From Ceraceosorus guamensis (lineage: Eukaryota > Basidiomycota > Exobasidiomycetes > Ceraceosorales > Ceraceosoraceae): 64,000 nucleotides of DNA. Within the stretch, counting starts at the first letter, position 1. Each line of letters begins with the position of its first letter. The DNA lies in assembly GCF_003144195.1 (NCBI RefSeq), contig NW_020290005.1, positions 389,389-453,388 on the forward strand. Reading direction: 5' to 3'. Shown here piece by piece: positions 47,123 to 58,308 of this stretch. The notes under the pieces are model-generated. The model searched no databases and was not told the DNA's origin. It saw only the letters and a program-made list of their open reading frames with translations. A program made the translations under genes and the position numbers.

Positions 47123-47684
47123 AGGTGCGCATCTGCGCGTCGTCGTCGAATGAGCGCTTGCTTGCTTCCTCCACCACATCAACATGTGCGGTCACATCAC
47201 CTCTTGCCACTTTTTGTTCGCAATGCAAATCACCACATCCTTCCCCTTTGTTCCCCCTCCTTGCCACTTGTCTAGGCAGACGTCTCAATTCCCGTTTGAT
47301 CGAGTGAGCGAATCCCCTCTTCGCCACTGTCCGAAGTGAGGGAGGGGAGGACCCAAAGCAGAAGGTGCGGCCAAGGTCCGTCTGCATCGTGCGAGGCTGG
47401 GCCTTATTCCCTCACTCGACCCTTGCCCTCCCGCATCGTACCGCTTTCAGGCCATGCTCATGCGAAATGGGGCGGGAAAATAGTCAGCTTAGCCATCGGT
47501 CCAGACTCTCACGTACACGAAGAAGGGGAGGGGCGATCATATTCTATATGACGGGAACCAATAAAAAGTGGTCGATGGCGATGTATTTCCAATGTGGGCG
47601 TATGGACAAGTGAGAGAGCAATGTGGTCAAAGAAAAGTGGGGGTGGAAAAAAAAAAGTGAGGAGCGGCGGGTGTTGTGGGGGGA
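47123..47684. other. Intergenic region between convergent genes
   Basis: It contains the 3' ends of MDV1 (+) and the AIF-like gene (-). An A-rich GGAAAAAAAAAAG tract is at 47645-47656. No ORF of interest is seen. Confidence 0.5.
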
Positions 47685-49634
47685 TCAGATGGACATGTCA
47701 TCCTGACTCAATCCTCTCCTCTTCCACATGTTTGGCGTTCCCAAGTCCTCGGTGCATTCGTGAGGCTCTACCAAACCATTCGTGCCCGCTCTCTGAAAGA
47801 TGGCGCAATTTCTGCCCAAAGATACCTTGATGTTGAAGTCTGGTGGATTGTACCTCTCCAATTCCAACTCTGGCCCCAGCTGCAGTGTCGGATCTTGATC
47901 TCTAGCAGCGTGCAGGGAGGAGGAGGAGGAAGAATGCTCAATCATCTTGCAAATGTTGCGAGAGGCTACTTCGGCTTGATACCAGGCCGTATGACCAGCA
48001 TTGAGTGCGCCAAACGCATCCGCAGCATCTCCAATGACAAAGATGTGTTGCAGTCCCTCGACAGCTTGAGGTTCATCCCCCATCTGCTGATCTCGCTGCC
48101 GATGACCAATCTGCATGTACCTATTCACATTGGCCATGCTCGTCTTTTCCGAAAGCACCGCGGGCAGACCCATGCGATTGGCCAGATCCGCAAGGAAAGA
48201 AGTGTTGGGTCTTTGACCGGTGCAAAAGAGGACCAGATCAGCAGCGGCCTCTCTTCCATCCAGCGTCTTGATCACCCGTGTCCCATCCTCTTTCACCGTC
48301 AAGCTTTCCAAGTCAGCTCTGGCGCCCAACAAGACTTCGACGCCCATCTCTTCCAAACGTCTGCACGCCTCTTCGTGCATCCAGCTGTTGAAACGAGGCA
48401 ATAGCTGCTTGGAGGAGGAGAGCAGAGTGACGCGCTTCGGTGTCGAGCTGCGAGGTTGGGTAGGTGTGCCGTACAGGCATGCAATGTCGGAGGCGAACTG
48501 AACACCGAGAGCTCCGCCGCCAATGACCAGCACGCTATCCGTAGACTTGATCCTTTCCTGCGCATCCCTCAACCACGCCACACCTTCCCGCTTGCTTCCT
48601 CTGCACGGCGCCCGCGGGGATTCTCCAGAGTGGTCGCCCAGGACGGCGGAAGGCTTGGAAGGAGCGCAACCTGTCGGTGAAGCGCCTCGGGAATCGGGCG
48701 GCGAAGGTGGTCGGTAGGGCGATGCGCTGCCGTTGATCGACGGCGAAGCGACGTCTTCCTTGTCCTCCAATTTGAGACCTTCGTCCAATTGCGTCACCAC
48801 ATCCGCCACACTGGCATTTCCTTGAGGTGTCGTCTCGTCTGCCTCGGGAGGAGAGGCGGTAGGCGTGGGAGGCAAAGAGGCCTGAGCTTTGCGCGTCTTG
48901 ATGGGCAAAGAGAGCGGTTTGCCGTCCGCTGGAGGTTGTTCCCTGCAACATCTTCCTGGTTGCATGAGCTGCGTACCGCTCTGAGATGAAGGCATGGGTC
49001 CAGGACCTGACCATACGTTGATGCAGGGTGGCAAGTGAGAACCGAGAGCGTAGACCAGATAATCGAATCGCAAATCCATCATCTCGGCATTGGCGTTGGG
49101 TGCTCGACAGCATGTAGCTCCACCGTTCAAAGGCAGATACTTGGCTACGCCTCGACCGTAGCGTGGACGTGTAGACTTGGCGGACGGCTCGCTTGGGGAG
49201 AGCGAAATGAGGCAACCATGGAGCAAGACATGCGCGCCTCCTTCGCGCTTCTTGCCACCGGGTGCAAAGATGTTGGTGTAAGGGATGAAGACCTTGAATG
49301 CGCGAGGTGCGAGGTGCGAGGATATCACGCGTCAGTTCGAACGACCCCGACCGAGAACCGCTGCGATGTGCTCGCTTACCTTCTCCTCGTGACCCTTGAC
49401 CACAGCGACGCGGGGAAAGGCGTACAAGTGGTTGAAGTGCGTATTGCGATCCAACACCACCACTCTCCAATCCTCAGGCAGCGCATCCAAGAGGACTTGC
49501 GCCGCTCGGTGACCAGCATAAGAAGCGCCGAGCACCAACACAGTCTTGGTCGGCCTATATGGCTGTTCGATGTGCTTCGCTGTTGATGCTTGGCTAGCTG
49601 ATGATCCGCTCGCGGGGGAGTGCTGTGGCGTCAT
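47685..49634 (-). CDS. AIF/FSP1-like FAD- and NAD(P)-dependent oxidoreductase
   Basis: Minus-strand exons 49634-49380 and 49292-47685 join in phase 0 to give 620 residues. The FAD Rossmann motif is near residues 31-48 (VLVLGASYAGHRAAQVLLDA), followed by DRNTHFNHLYAFPRVAVV, typical of the AIFM2/AMID/FSP1 group and fungal Aif1. The NAD(P)-binding motif is near 332 (SVLVIGGGALGVQFASDI) and the second FAD contact near the C-terminus is IFVIGDAADAFGALNAGHTAWYQA. Family members have about 370-400 residues. The extra length is a Ser/Pro/Thr-rich low-complexity insertion at about residues 170-315, just before the NAD(P) domain. Relatives reduce quinones or act in apoptosis-like death; the substrate here is unknown. 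There is no clear presequence and no obvious N-terminal myristoylation Gly. Confidence 0.88.
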
Positions 49635-50163
49635 GCTTGCTAGTCGTTGCGGTGTGTGGGTTGTGTGATGTGAAGACGCGTGCGAGCTGTCAAGAACAAG
49701 GGTTCTGGTGACTCGATTGCTGAGAGCAGCAGCCAAGGGCGCGCAGAAAACGAGGCCAGAGCGATGCCAGTGGCGGAGGCTTGTCGCTTCGATGGATGAG
49801 AGGCTTGCTTGGGTTGGGAGGGTGCTGAAGCTAGAGAGACGACCGTGTTGCCTGTGAATGCGAGTTGAATGCGTACTGTAGGTGTGGTGGGTGTGTTCAT
49901 GAACGGCTTGACTTTCCACATTACGCGTCCCCGAGTTCATTCCAAGATTGGCGCAGGTCCGAGCTCGAGCGAGCGAGCTTCCCAATCGTCCGATTTCTGC
50001 GAGTCTGAATCACGAATCGAATGTGACGACTGCATCATGCACTGCCACCGCCGTGACTCAAGACTCACGACTGTGTGAATGCCGCTCGTGGTGTGCATGT
50101 AAGCTGCGCAGATCAAGATCAAATTCCGGAAGCTTAAATTCGGTGACCCAGGCAAATTGACCA

Positions 50164-50229
50164 GCAAAGCAAAGCAAAGCAAAGCAAAGCAAAGCAAAGC
50201 AAAGCAAAGCAAAGCAAAGCAAAGCAAAG
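50164..50229. repeat. Pentamer array (GCAAA)n
   Basis: About 13 perfect tandem copies of GCAAA in non-coding DNA. It is the longest perfect array in the window. Confidence 0.95.
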
Positions 50230-51296
50230 GTCACGCGCAGATCTTCAACTTTACGCTTCTTGGAAATTTCAAAAATTTGAAACTGATTTGATTCTGATTG
50301 CATCAGCGCGCGATCTTGTGCTGTGGAGATCAGCAGCAGCAGCAGCAGGAGCAGCATCCACGCGTGAAACTTTGATGCTCCGCGCGAGCTGCATCTGCGC
50401 CCATGCACTCACGCGCGTACTCTCACCTTCCAGCTCAATCGTGACTCTGACTGCGCTGGTGTGGCGACTAGCTCTGACTGCATGGTGCCGCGATCGATGT
50501 TCCGGAGATCGACGCGCAGATAAATGTGCCGCGCGCGCTTTGCCTGGCTCGTTCCAAAGCTTCACACAGCGCGAGGATTAATTTTCAGCGTTTTGACGGC
50601 TCTAATAATGATCTATCTATTCAAATTCACTCCGCGATCCTTCGGCACCCCACAAAAGTCTTGCGCTGCGCGATCTGACAAAGCTCGCGCGCGGGCTGAC
50701 TCGAATCACTCACCAGTATAAACCATCAGCTCGCCTCGCACTTTGCAGGAAAGGGGCCGGCTCTTGGTGACATCTGGCGATGCCATGGCCAATCACGAAT
50801 GCACCCTTCACGACGCACCGAACCGTCTAGCCAAATGACGATCCCGAACAGGCGTGCTTGCCAAGCCATGCATAGACGAGGACAAAGATTCGAAGTACCG
50901 AGCAAGATCAATTGAAGTCCTGACGCGAATTTGAAATTCCTTTCGACGATGGTGGGTAGGGCGGCGAGCGGAGGGTGCGCATGCTGCTGCCTGATCGGAT
51001 CTAATTGTGCGGAAGGAAGCGCCGGCGCGACAACAAAAATCAGGCAGGCACGCGATCAGAGAGATCGCAATCTGATCTGATTAGCGGCTACGCGGCACGG
51101 TGCATTCACGAGTGTGAGTATAGAAGTACGCCGAGGTACGCACGCACACACCAAAAAGATGTCCGGGCGCGCGAGCTTGGACGAGCACTCTTGATGACTC
51201 AAAACTTGCTTGATGCATGCATGCATGCTTGCTGCGTACACACCACATGCGCCACGAGAGTCCGAGAAGATTTGAAGGGCTGACGATCACAAGAGG

Positions 51297-51320
51297 ATCA
51301 CGTGATCTGTCACGTGATCT
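51297..51320. promoter_or_regulatory. Two tandem CACGTG (E-box) palindromes
   Basis: GATCACGTGATC is followed after two bases by TCACGTGATC. TCACGTGA is the classic recognition sequence of fungal bHLH proteins such as Cbf1. The pair lies about 575 bases upstream of the IWS1 ATG. Function is inferred from the motif only. Confidence 0.5.
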
Positions 51321-51895
51321 TTCCGGCAACCCCCACAGCGGGCACAACAGCCAGCCGCCCCATCATGCACGCGCCAAACTTGAGACTCACCACTCCACCT
51401 CGACGCGAACACGACAAGACACGAGACAGTCATCTGCCCTCGCACACACAAAGACAAAAATCTCATCAAGCACGATCCGTGCATTTTGATTTCTGGAAAG
51501 CATTTCTACAAGCCAAGCCTCGAGGAGGTGCAGCTAAGCTGTCGGTAGTACTACGTTCTTGAGGCACCACGCAGGCACGCTTGCCTAGCTCATCCTTTAC
51601 CCTCGTCTCAAACGTCAATCTCGACCTCCGTCTTTGGTGAATCAAGACGAGATGGATGTGAGTCGCGCCTGTGCAGACACGTTTGTCTATGGCTAATGTT
51701 CCTTCGCGCATTCCTTGATGATGCTTCTCAAAGCCGGCAGATCTTGCGCCCCAGTCTCCTCCAAGGGAGAGGGACAGTGAGTGTACAGACCGTTCTGTGT
51801 CGAGCGCCTGCGTGCATGAATACGAGCTCATCGGACTGTCGCCCTGGTATCGCACCCGTCACTTGATCGAATCAGGCCCCGGTGTTGCGCCCAGT

Positions 51896-53570
51896 ATGTT
51901 TGGAGCGACGGAAGGAGCCGAAGAGCCTGTTCGGCTGGATGAGACGGCGGGCGTCGAAGAAGCTGCTCCGTCTGCAGAAGACAGATTGCAAGCTGCTGGC
52001 ATTGTCGGATCGGCCAAAGCTGCCGGCACTGGAGAAGGTGGAAATGTGGTGGATGATAGTGAGGCGAGAGAGGATGGAGAGTATGCTAGGGAGCTGGAAG
52101 GTGGGGGTGAGGAGTACGAGTCGCACAGGGAGGGCGATTCTGTGCCAGGAGGAGTCTTGTCCAAGTGAGGAGCCCCGGTCTAGAAGGAGGCGACTGGTGT
52201 AGCAGCAGCTCACAGCACCTGTATCCTGCCGCGACTCTGCGTGTGCGCTATCAGAAGACGTCAACGATCTGAGAGCGAAGAGGAAGATGAAGCGGAAGCG
52301 GAGGATAGCAACGCTGTGGATGCAAACGATCTGGGCTACTCTGCCGAAGACGCAAAGGCGCGCAGAAGGGCCGAGTTGGATGCCAGAATTGCAGCGGCTG
52401 TCAAGGCCGGCAAGAAACGCCCTCGTAGAAAGAAGGGCGACGAAATCGTGAGCATGCTGCAGGCGTAGACCTATCTGGAGGTTGAGGCATGTCGACCACT
52501 GATAGCGCTGACAATGTCCGGCGTACACCCGCACGCTACAGGATCTTGACAAGGAGAATGATGAGGAAATCCAGGAGCTTTTAAAGAGCATGGAGCGCGC
52601 AGCAGATGACGATTTTGACGCAAACAAGGAGAGAAGACTTGCCACGGCCAAACTGCGCATGTTGCCTTCGGTGGTCGAAGTGATGCAAAAGTGAGTGTGC
52701 GTGTCCTTAGTGCGGGTACATTGAGGCCCTATTGCTCACGACGGCGTCGCAACGCTGATGGCCACTGTATTCAGGCAGAGCTTACAGCAATCGATGATGG
52801 ACAACAACTTTCTGTCGGGCGTTCGACGCTGGCTAGAACCATTGGGAGACAGGAGCCTACCCTCGTTGACCATCCAAAACGCCCTGTTTCCTTTGCTCGA
52901 AAAGTTGGAGATCGATACGATGACGCTGAAGCAGAGCGGACTAGGCAAGATCGTGCTCTTCTACACCAAGTGTGGACGCGTCAGCTTGGACATTAAGCGA
53001 ATCGCAAACAAGTTGATAGGTGAGGTCTAGGATCTGCTGCGCTCACTCGGTCCTCCAGCGACTGCTGACCCGTCGCACTTGTGAGTGCTTCTTTGATCAA
53101 CAGAAAGTTGGACCAGACCCATACTCAAGAGGGACGCTTCCGAGCGCGCTCAGAAGGCCGCCATGGCAGAGCGCGCAAAGAAGATGCGCGAAGCTGAAAA
53201 GGAACGCAGGAGAGAGTTGGGAGAGATGGTGGATGATGATGAAGAGGTGGAGGAGCTGGCTGCTGCTGCTGCCGCTGCTGGTGGAGGTGGCGAACACGGC
53301 AAGGACGCCGCGCAGATCAAGTGAGTAGAGACAAATGGGGTTGGATCATCATCGGCTTTTGCTTTGGCCAGTCATCGAGACCGAAGCAAGGTGACTTTGC
53401 TGTTGCGCCGTCACGCCGCTCGCCACACATTTCGGCTTTTGTCTCGTGCGACCAATGGCATGATCGCTTTTGCTGACCTCCCCCCTCCTTTTGCACCATC
53501 TTCTGCTCCGTGCGCGCTCCGCTTCAGACTCAACCGATTCAAGAGGCGCTTGAGAGAGGGCAAAAAGTAA
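51896..53570 (+). CDS. IWS1: Transcription elongation factor IWS1/SPN1
   Basis: IWS1/Spn1 binds Spt6 and histones and travels with elongating RNA polymerase II. Exons 51896-52164, 52255-52447, 52542-52690, 52775-53019, 53104-53320 and 53528-53570 give 371 residues with all phases closed. The N-terminus is acidic (Glu/Asp/Gly). A basic stretch (KRPRRKKGDEI) precedes the TFIIS N-terminal-like helical domain, about residues 150-290: KENDEEIQELLKSMERAADD, KLRMLPSVVEVMQK, QQSMMDNNFLSGVRRWLEPL, RSLPSLTIQNALFPLLEKL, GLGKIVLFYTKCGR and SWTRPILKR. The end is Lys/Arg rich (KLNRFKRRLREGKK). All conserved blocks of the family are present in order. The ATG lies in a frame that is open upstream; it is the first ATG after the leader, but an extra 5' exon cannot be excluded. 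Confidence 0.93.
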
Positions 53571-54571
53571 GAGGGAGAAGGCAGTCTGTGCTCGGCCCTC
53601 TCCACCTACTTTGGGTGCCCATGGTCTTTCATCAGTGTCACACTCTTTCAACGCAGAGTACGGCTTGAGGCTACACATCAGGCAGTGCCATTCATGAGCT
53701 TCCCGGCTACTTGTAGATGACTTTAGAATCCCGCACCGCACCGCACCGCCTCAGACCGTTCGACTCAACCCAGCTTTCCGGCCACGGTCGCTGCTTCGAC
53801 GAACGCAATCCTCATCATACGACGACCAAGTGTTTCCTGAGCGACTTTGGTGGATGACGGAGGTGCGCGCGAGGTTCAGAGCGAGCTTTTGAGTCGTGTC
53901 CTGTGAGACCGCGATGGTGTTGTTCAACGGCTATATAGCTCCGGCAACACTCGAGACTTGCAATCAAGATTGCGACTCGTGACTGGCTCGGGCGATGGGC
54001 GCGGTCACGGTAGACACTTGTGACTTACAATCTCGAGTCTTGAGTCTTGAGTCTTGAGTCTTGAATTGGAGTCACGAGTCAGGCCCATATCTGCCGAGGC
54101 AGCTGAATACCGAATGCTGAATGCATCGTGAAACAAATGCATCACATACCGTACCGTAACGCACCGTGCATGCTAAAGGTCATTCAGACAGTGATCAATT
54201 CTATGCAGCCCGCCGTGCGGCGCGGCCAGCAGCAGCAGAGGATTGCGCACGGTCGCCGGCGGGACGCGACCCAACCTGCACATCCATGGCAGCATACGAC
54301 GCGTTTCTTCTGCACCGAACAGCTAGGCAGGCCTATATAGGCACTGATTCGTGAAATTCTTGAATTCTGACCATCATCTCGATCAGCGCACGCGCAAGCT
54401 TGATTCGTCCTATACTCGTGACTCTGTCCATCTAATCACGCAGCTGGCATCGATTACGCCCACTCTAGTTGAGGGAGAGGCGTTCACTGCAGACGTGGCC
54501 AGCATCACTCATCAACCTTGGAGTCAGCACATGACAGCATACACCTGCTCTTTCCAGCATCATCACCCAGC
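53571..54571. other. Intergenic region between IWS1 and RGP1
   Basis: About 1 kb between genes in the same direction. It has a GCACC patch at 53731-53748, a TTGAGTC heptamer array (54033-54064, listed separately) and an ATTCGTGAAATTC motif near 54348. No coding exon is supported. Confidence 0.5.
54033..54064. repeat. Heptamer array (TTGAGTC)n
   Basis: About four tandem copies of GAGTCTT/TTGAGTC, the reverse complement of GACTCAA. It is related in form to the ACTCACG array at 38.9 kb. Confidence 0.9.
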
Positions 54572-57500
54572 ATGGATGACCCTACAGCGTCGACGCCATT
54601 GATGGTCTCCGTCGCTCCCTCCTCCTCCTCCTTCTTTGCAGGAGAACACTTTTCCTGCGTCATCACCTTTACAAACACCAGAGTGCCATTACCTTCTACT
54701 CAACCACTACCTTCCACCTCGACATTCGGCAGCGGCAACGGCAGCCACTCGAGCTTGTCAGATGCAGCATCGATCGCGGCTGCTCAGAGGCGCGTCTTCT
54801 CCTCTACGCCTGCACTGGGAAGATCCTCGCACACCAAGAGCCAGAGCGTGGATGTGAGGACTTTTGCCAGGCAGTTGCAATTGGAAGGCGCGGATGAGGG
54901 AGCAAGGGATGAAGGCTACTACAAGGCTAAAAGGCTGGCAGCCGAGTCTGTCGATAGCTTCGAATCGCATCAGAATGCCAGCAGCGTGCTGGACAATTCC
55001 AGAATTCCATCCAGGAGAAGGCTCATCGGTCGAGATAAGCATGCTGCTGGTGCTCATGGGCATGCCGCAAACACCTTCTCAGCTCAACCTTCGACTCCAA
55101 CATCCGCCCCTGCGAGCTCTTCTACAGCAGCTGTTGACCACAAAGGTCACAAGCACGCCGCATCCATGTATGCCACGCCCGACCACTCCTCACGGAACAA
55201 GAATCAGGCGGGATTGGGTCTGGGACTGCCTGGTCCTTCTCATCGCGCACCTTTCGCATCTCCAGATCCATCAGGCGCAACATCCGCTCGACCCACACTC
55301 AATCTCATCCACCCCTCGGGCAGCTCAGTCGGGTCTCCCACACCTGCGCGCATGGCAAGTGGTGCATTCAGGCAGCCTAGTGGACCCGTCCCGCGCACGC
55401 ACCCTCACGGCAGAAAACAGAGCATAGCAGCTGTGCAAGCAGAAGATCTTTCTGCTGCTTTCGCTCTGGGCGCGCCTGGGATGCCTGCCAGCAGTGCTCC
55501 CTCTAGCGCTGCTTCTCCAATCACGGAGAAAGAGCCTGCATCTCCATCCTTTTCCAACGAACCTTCGACGCCTAGAGCGATTGGTCATGCTTTCTATCAA
55601 GCTGGGCAAGGAGCAAACGATACGATGGAGTCTGTGCTCAGGGATGATATCTCTGCGTGGTCCAGGCCGGGTATCGGGCGGGGCGGAAGCGGACAAAGCA
55701 GCGGCAACAGCAGCGGTCTGGACGTTAGCACGCCCACCTCCTCCTCGTCAGCAAGCACGCCGTACGGAGCTCCCAAATCTTCGCCGCTCTTTCCATCTGG
55801 TCGTTCGTATGCGCCGGGCACCATCAGCCTGCTGTGGAGCTTTGCGCAGTTTGGAGGAGAATTCAAGGTGGACGAATCTTTGATCAAGCCGGGAGAGTTT
55901 GAGCAGGTAAAAAAGAGGTTGGCGATGGATCGCACCATTGGTGGAGGGCATCTGGCTTCTTCGTTCGGGGGCGCACACGGCACAGGCGGGGGCGGTGGGA
56001 GCGGCGCTCAGTTCGATGGCGGAGATGAGGATGCGCAGAAAGCTGGGTGGGGCACTTACCTCTCTTCGGCGCTCTTCTCTAGACCTGCGAGGCGGGCGCA
56101 TGGGAGGAGCGTTAGCTCCATTGGCGATAGACAGGCGAGGACGCTGCAGAACAGGGCTGTGCCGCTGTTTTCCAGCCCCCCGTCCATTGTTGCGGTAGAT
56201 CTAGAGCTGAAGCCGGGCGAGAGCCGGAGTTGTGAGTGTCGAGCTCTCGTGCGCCTTGAGCATTGGCGCCTGCCTTTGCTGACCCTGCACGTGCTGCTTT
56301 GTCCCACGTGCCTTTTAGATTCATTCAGGATACCCTTGCCAGCTGATCTTCCGCCTAGCTACACCGGTCGAGCTATCTCCTTCACGTATACGCTGACGCT
56401 GGGAACGAATCGAGTGGATCATGCTGCCCCTCGATCGGCTGGATCGAATGGACGTTTTGCACAATCGCAAGGCTCGAAGCAGCAACAGAGGTCCCGTCTG
56501 ATCAGGATACCGCTGCGCATCTACAACCACGTCAGCGTCAGTGGAGCTACGCACTTCTTCGACTTGACTAATCCCGTAGTGTATAGGAAAGATGAGTCGG
56601 TGGTCAGAGAGGAGCTGGATGACATGTTGGTGACGCCTACGTTGAGGAGTCCACCGGTAGCCAACGGTCCGAGGCAGGATCTGGCAGCGGAGCGCTCCAG
56701 AGCCAAGTCGCAAGGCCGAGAGCAAGGTGAGAGCGAAGCTGCGCAGGCGCTGCAGACGATGAACGACGAGCATACATGACGCTCAGCTCATACCTGTTCT
56801 CGCCTTACATTCGCCTGCTTTCAGCGTTTGGAAAGTCTGAGTTCGAAGAGTATGCAAGGGATCTGCTGCTTTCGACTCGCGCGAATGAGGCCGCTCTGGA
56901 TGACGAGGATGCACCTACTGATGTAGAGGCTGCAGCGTCGGCGGCAGCGTCGGCAGCCCGTGACCTCTTGTTCGCGCCCGATCCCACTGCATCGCCTCCA
57001 ACATCCAGAAAGTCGCTGTCGAGGTCTTCGTCTATGAACTTGCCTAGACCTACTTCTCCGCTGGGCAGAAGGGCTAGCGTGGCTGCCTCGGCTGCTGGCG
57101 AAGAGGATGATGGACCAAAGACGAGCATGGAAGCTGTCGAGCACCTGTCGCGCAACTCGCAGAAAGGTGAGCCATTGCGCAGGAAGCAGTACTTTGCGAG
57201 TCGGGAGAAGGACGCGAGAGGGCGGCATGGGGGCGCTGACTGGCTCATATTCGTCTACGCTTTCATGTATCTGTACAGTGTCCTACGACATTTCGAAAGA
57301 CGGACAAATTGTGGCCGTCTTGACTCTGATCAAGTCCAAGTATCGCCTGGGAGACACGGTGTCTGGAGTAGTGACGATGAACCGGTCGGGCAGCGTGGCT
57401 CGAGTGGTCCGAATAGCAGCGACGCTGGAATCGCACGAAGCCATTCAATCGGATCTGTCCACCTTGCCGCAGAATAGGGTGGCAAAAATGACCAAAGTTG

Positions 57501-58049
57501 TGCACTCGGAATGCCACCAGTCCACGTTGGACTCTGGTCAAGCCAGCTTCGCTCTGCCCATCCCTAGCGGTGCTACGCCCGACTTTGTGACGAGTGCGGG
57601 TGAGTGCTGGGGCAACTTGCGGAATGCCAAGCATGCGCCAGGATGCGCACAAAGGGCTGACGCTGCTGCTGCGCCCCCCACCCCCACCCCGTTCTTTGCG
57701 CGATGGCGCAGTCAAAATCAATTGGACTGTTCGACTTTCCTTTTTGACCTTGGCATGCGTCCGACCTAGCAAAGGAGGACCTAGAGGAGCGCCACCTTCC
57801 CACCTGATTCCCGTCGAGTCGGATGGGTACGAGCACTTTCACGCTTCGCTCGTAGCCGTGCCTCACCTCTCTGGTCCTCTGCATCCCTCGTTGATGCCGA
57901 CGACGACATCCAAGGAGGAGGAGAGCGGCGGCGCTTCGATGCGAGCGCCTGAAGGAACAAAGTTGGAGGTGGTGGAGTGCGCAGTGCCGCTCAACGTCTT
58001 GCCGCACTCTACCAGATTTCAACCTGGCGCTGCTTCGGTCTTTGCTTAG
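54572..58049 (+). CDS. RGP1: RGP1, subunit of the Ric1-Rgp1 exchange factor for Ypt6/Rab6
   Basis: With Ric1, Rgp1 activates the Golgi GTPase Ypt6 for endosome-to-Golgi transport. Exons 54572-56231, 56319-56726, 56825-57166, 57279-57599 and 57712-58049 give 1022 residues. Family features are a beta-rich N-terminus (VSVAPSSSSFFAGEHFSCVI, then TFTNTR), a long Ser-rich disordered insert, LLWSFAQFGGEFKVDESLI, SYSFRIPLPADLPPSYTGRA, SFTYTLTLGTNRV, IRIPLRIYNHV, VSYDISKDGQIVAVLTLIKS, LGDTVSGVVTMNRS and ATLESHEAIQSD. The last exon start at 57712 was chosen because it restores the strand VKINWTVRLSFLT before LIPVESDGYEHF. ATG 54572 is the first true ATG in frame. The long insert (about residues 40-420) makes the protein larger than yeast Rgp1 (663 residues). 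Confidence 0.9.
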
Positions 58050-58308
58050 GAAGATCAGCAAATCACGAATGCGAACCCCCCCCCTTTTTTTTTTTATTGA
58101 TTGTGCGTGTATCTTGTTGCAAACGTGATGTGGGTTTACGTGATGCAGAACACTTTTTTGCAAATGGTCGTGCCAGGGAGCTATCGTGCGGCCCCTCCCC
58201 CCCTTCCCCTCCAAATCTTCCTTTTGCCGCCAGGAGTGAGGGGACCACGCGCGTGGCTTCGTTTGTCCCTTTCATTCGTGGGTGCGTTGCCGCTGGGCAG
58301 GGGTTCAC

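Larger units (their letters stand above)
49635..51895. other. Repeat-bearing divergent intergenic region
   Basis: About 2.3 kb between the diverging AIF-like gene and IWS1. It contains the GCAAA pentamer array (50164-50229, listed separately), a CAG triplet run near 50331-50352, AATCACGAATG-type motifs near 50010 and 50787, and two tandem CACGTG sites at 51297-51320. It also has an AT-rich patch at 50575-50630. No coding exon is supported. Confidence 0.5.

Noticed and set aside
57767-58049. Starting the last RGP1 exon at the CTAG acceptor near 57769
   Set aside because: The phase would be wrong and lead to an early stop; the CAG at 57709-57711 keeps phase and restores the strand VKINWTVRLSFL.
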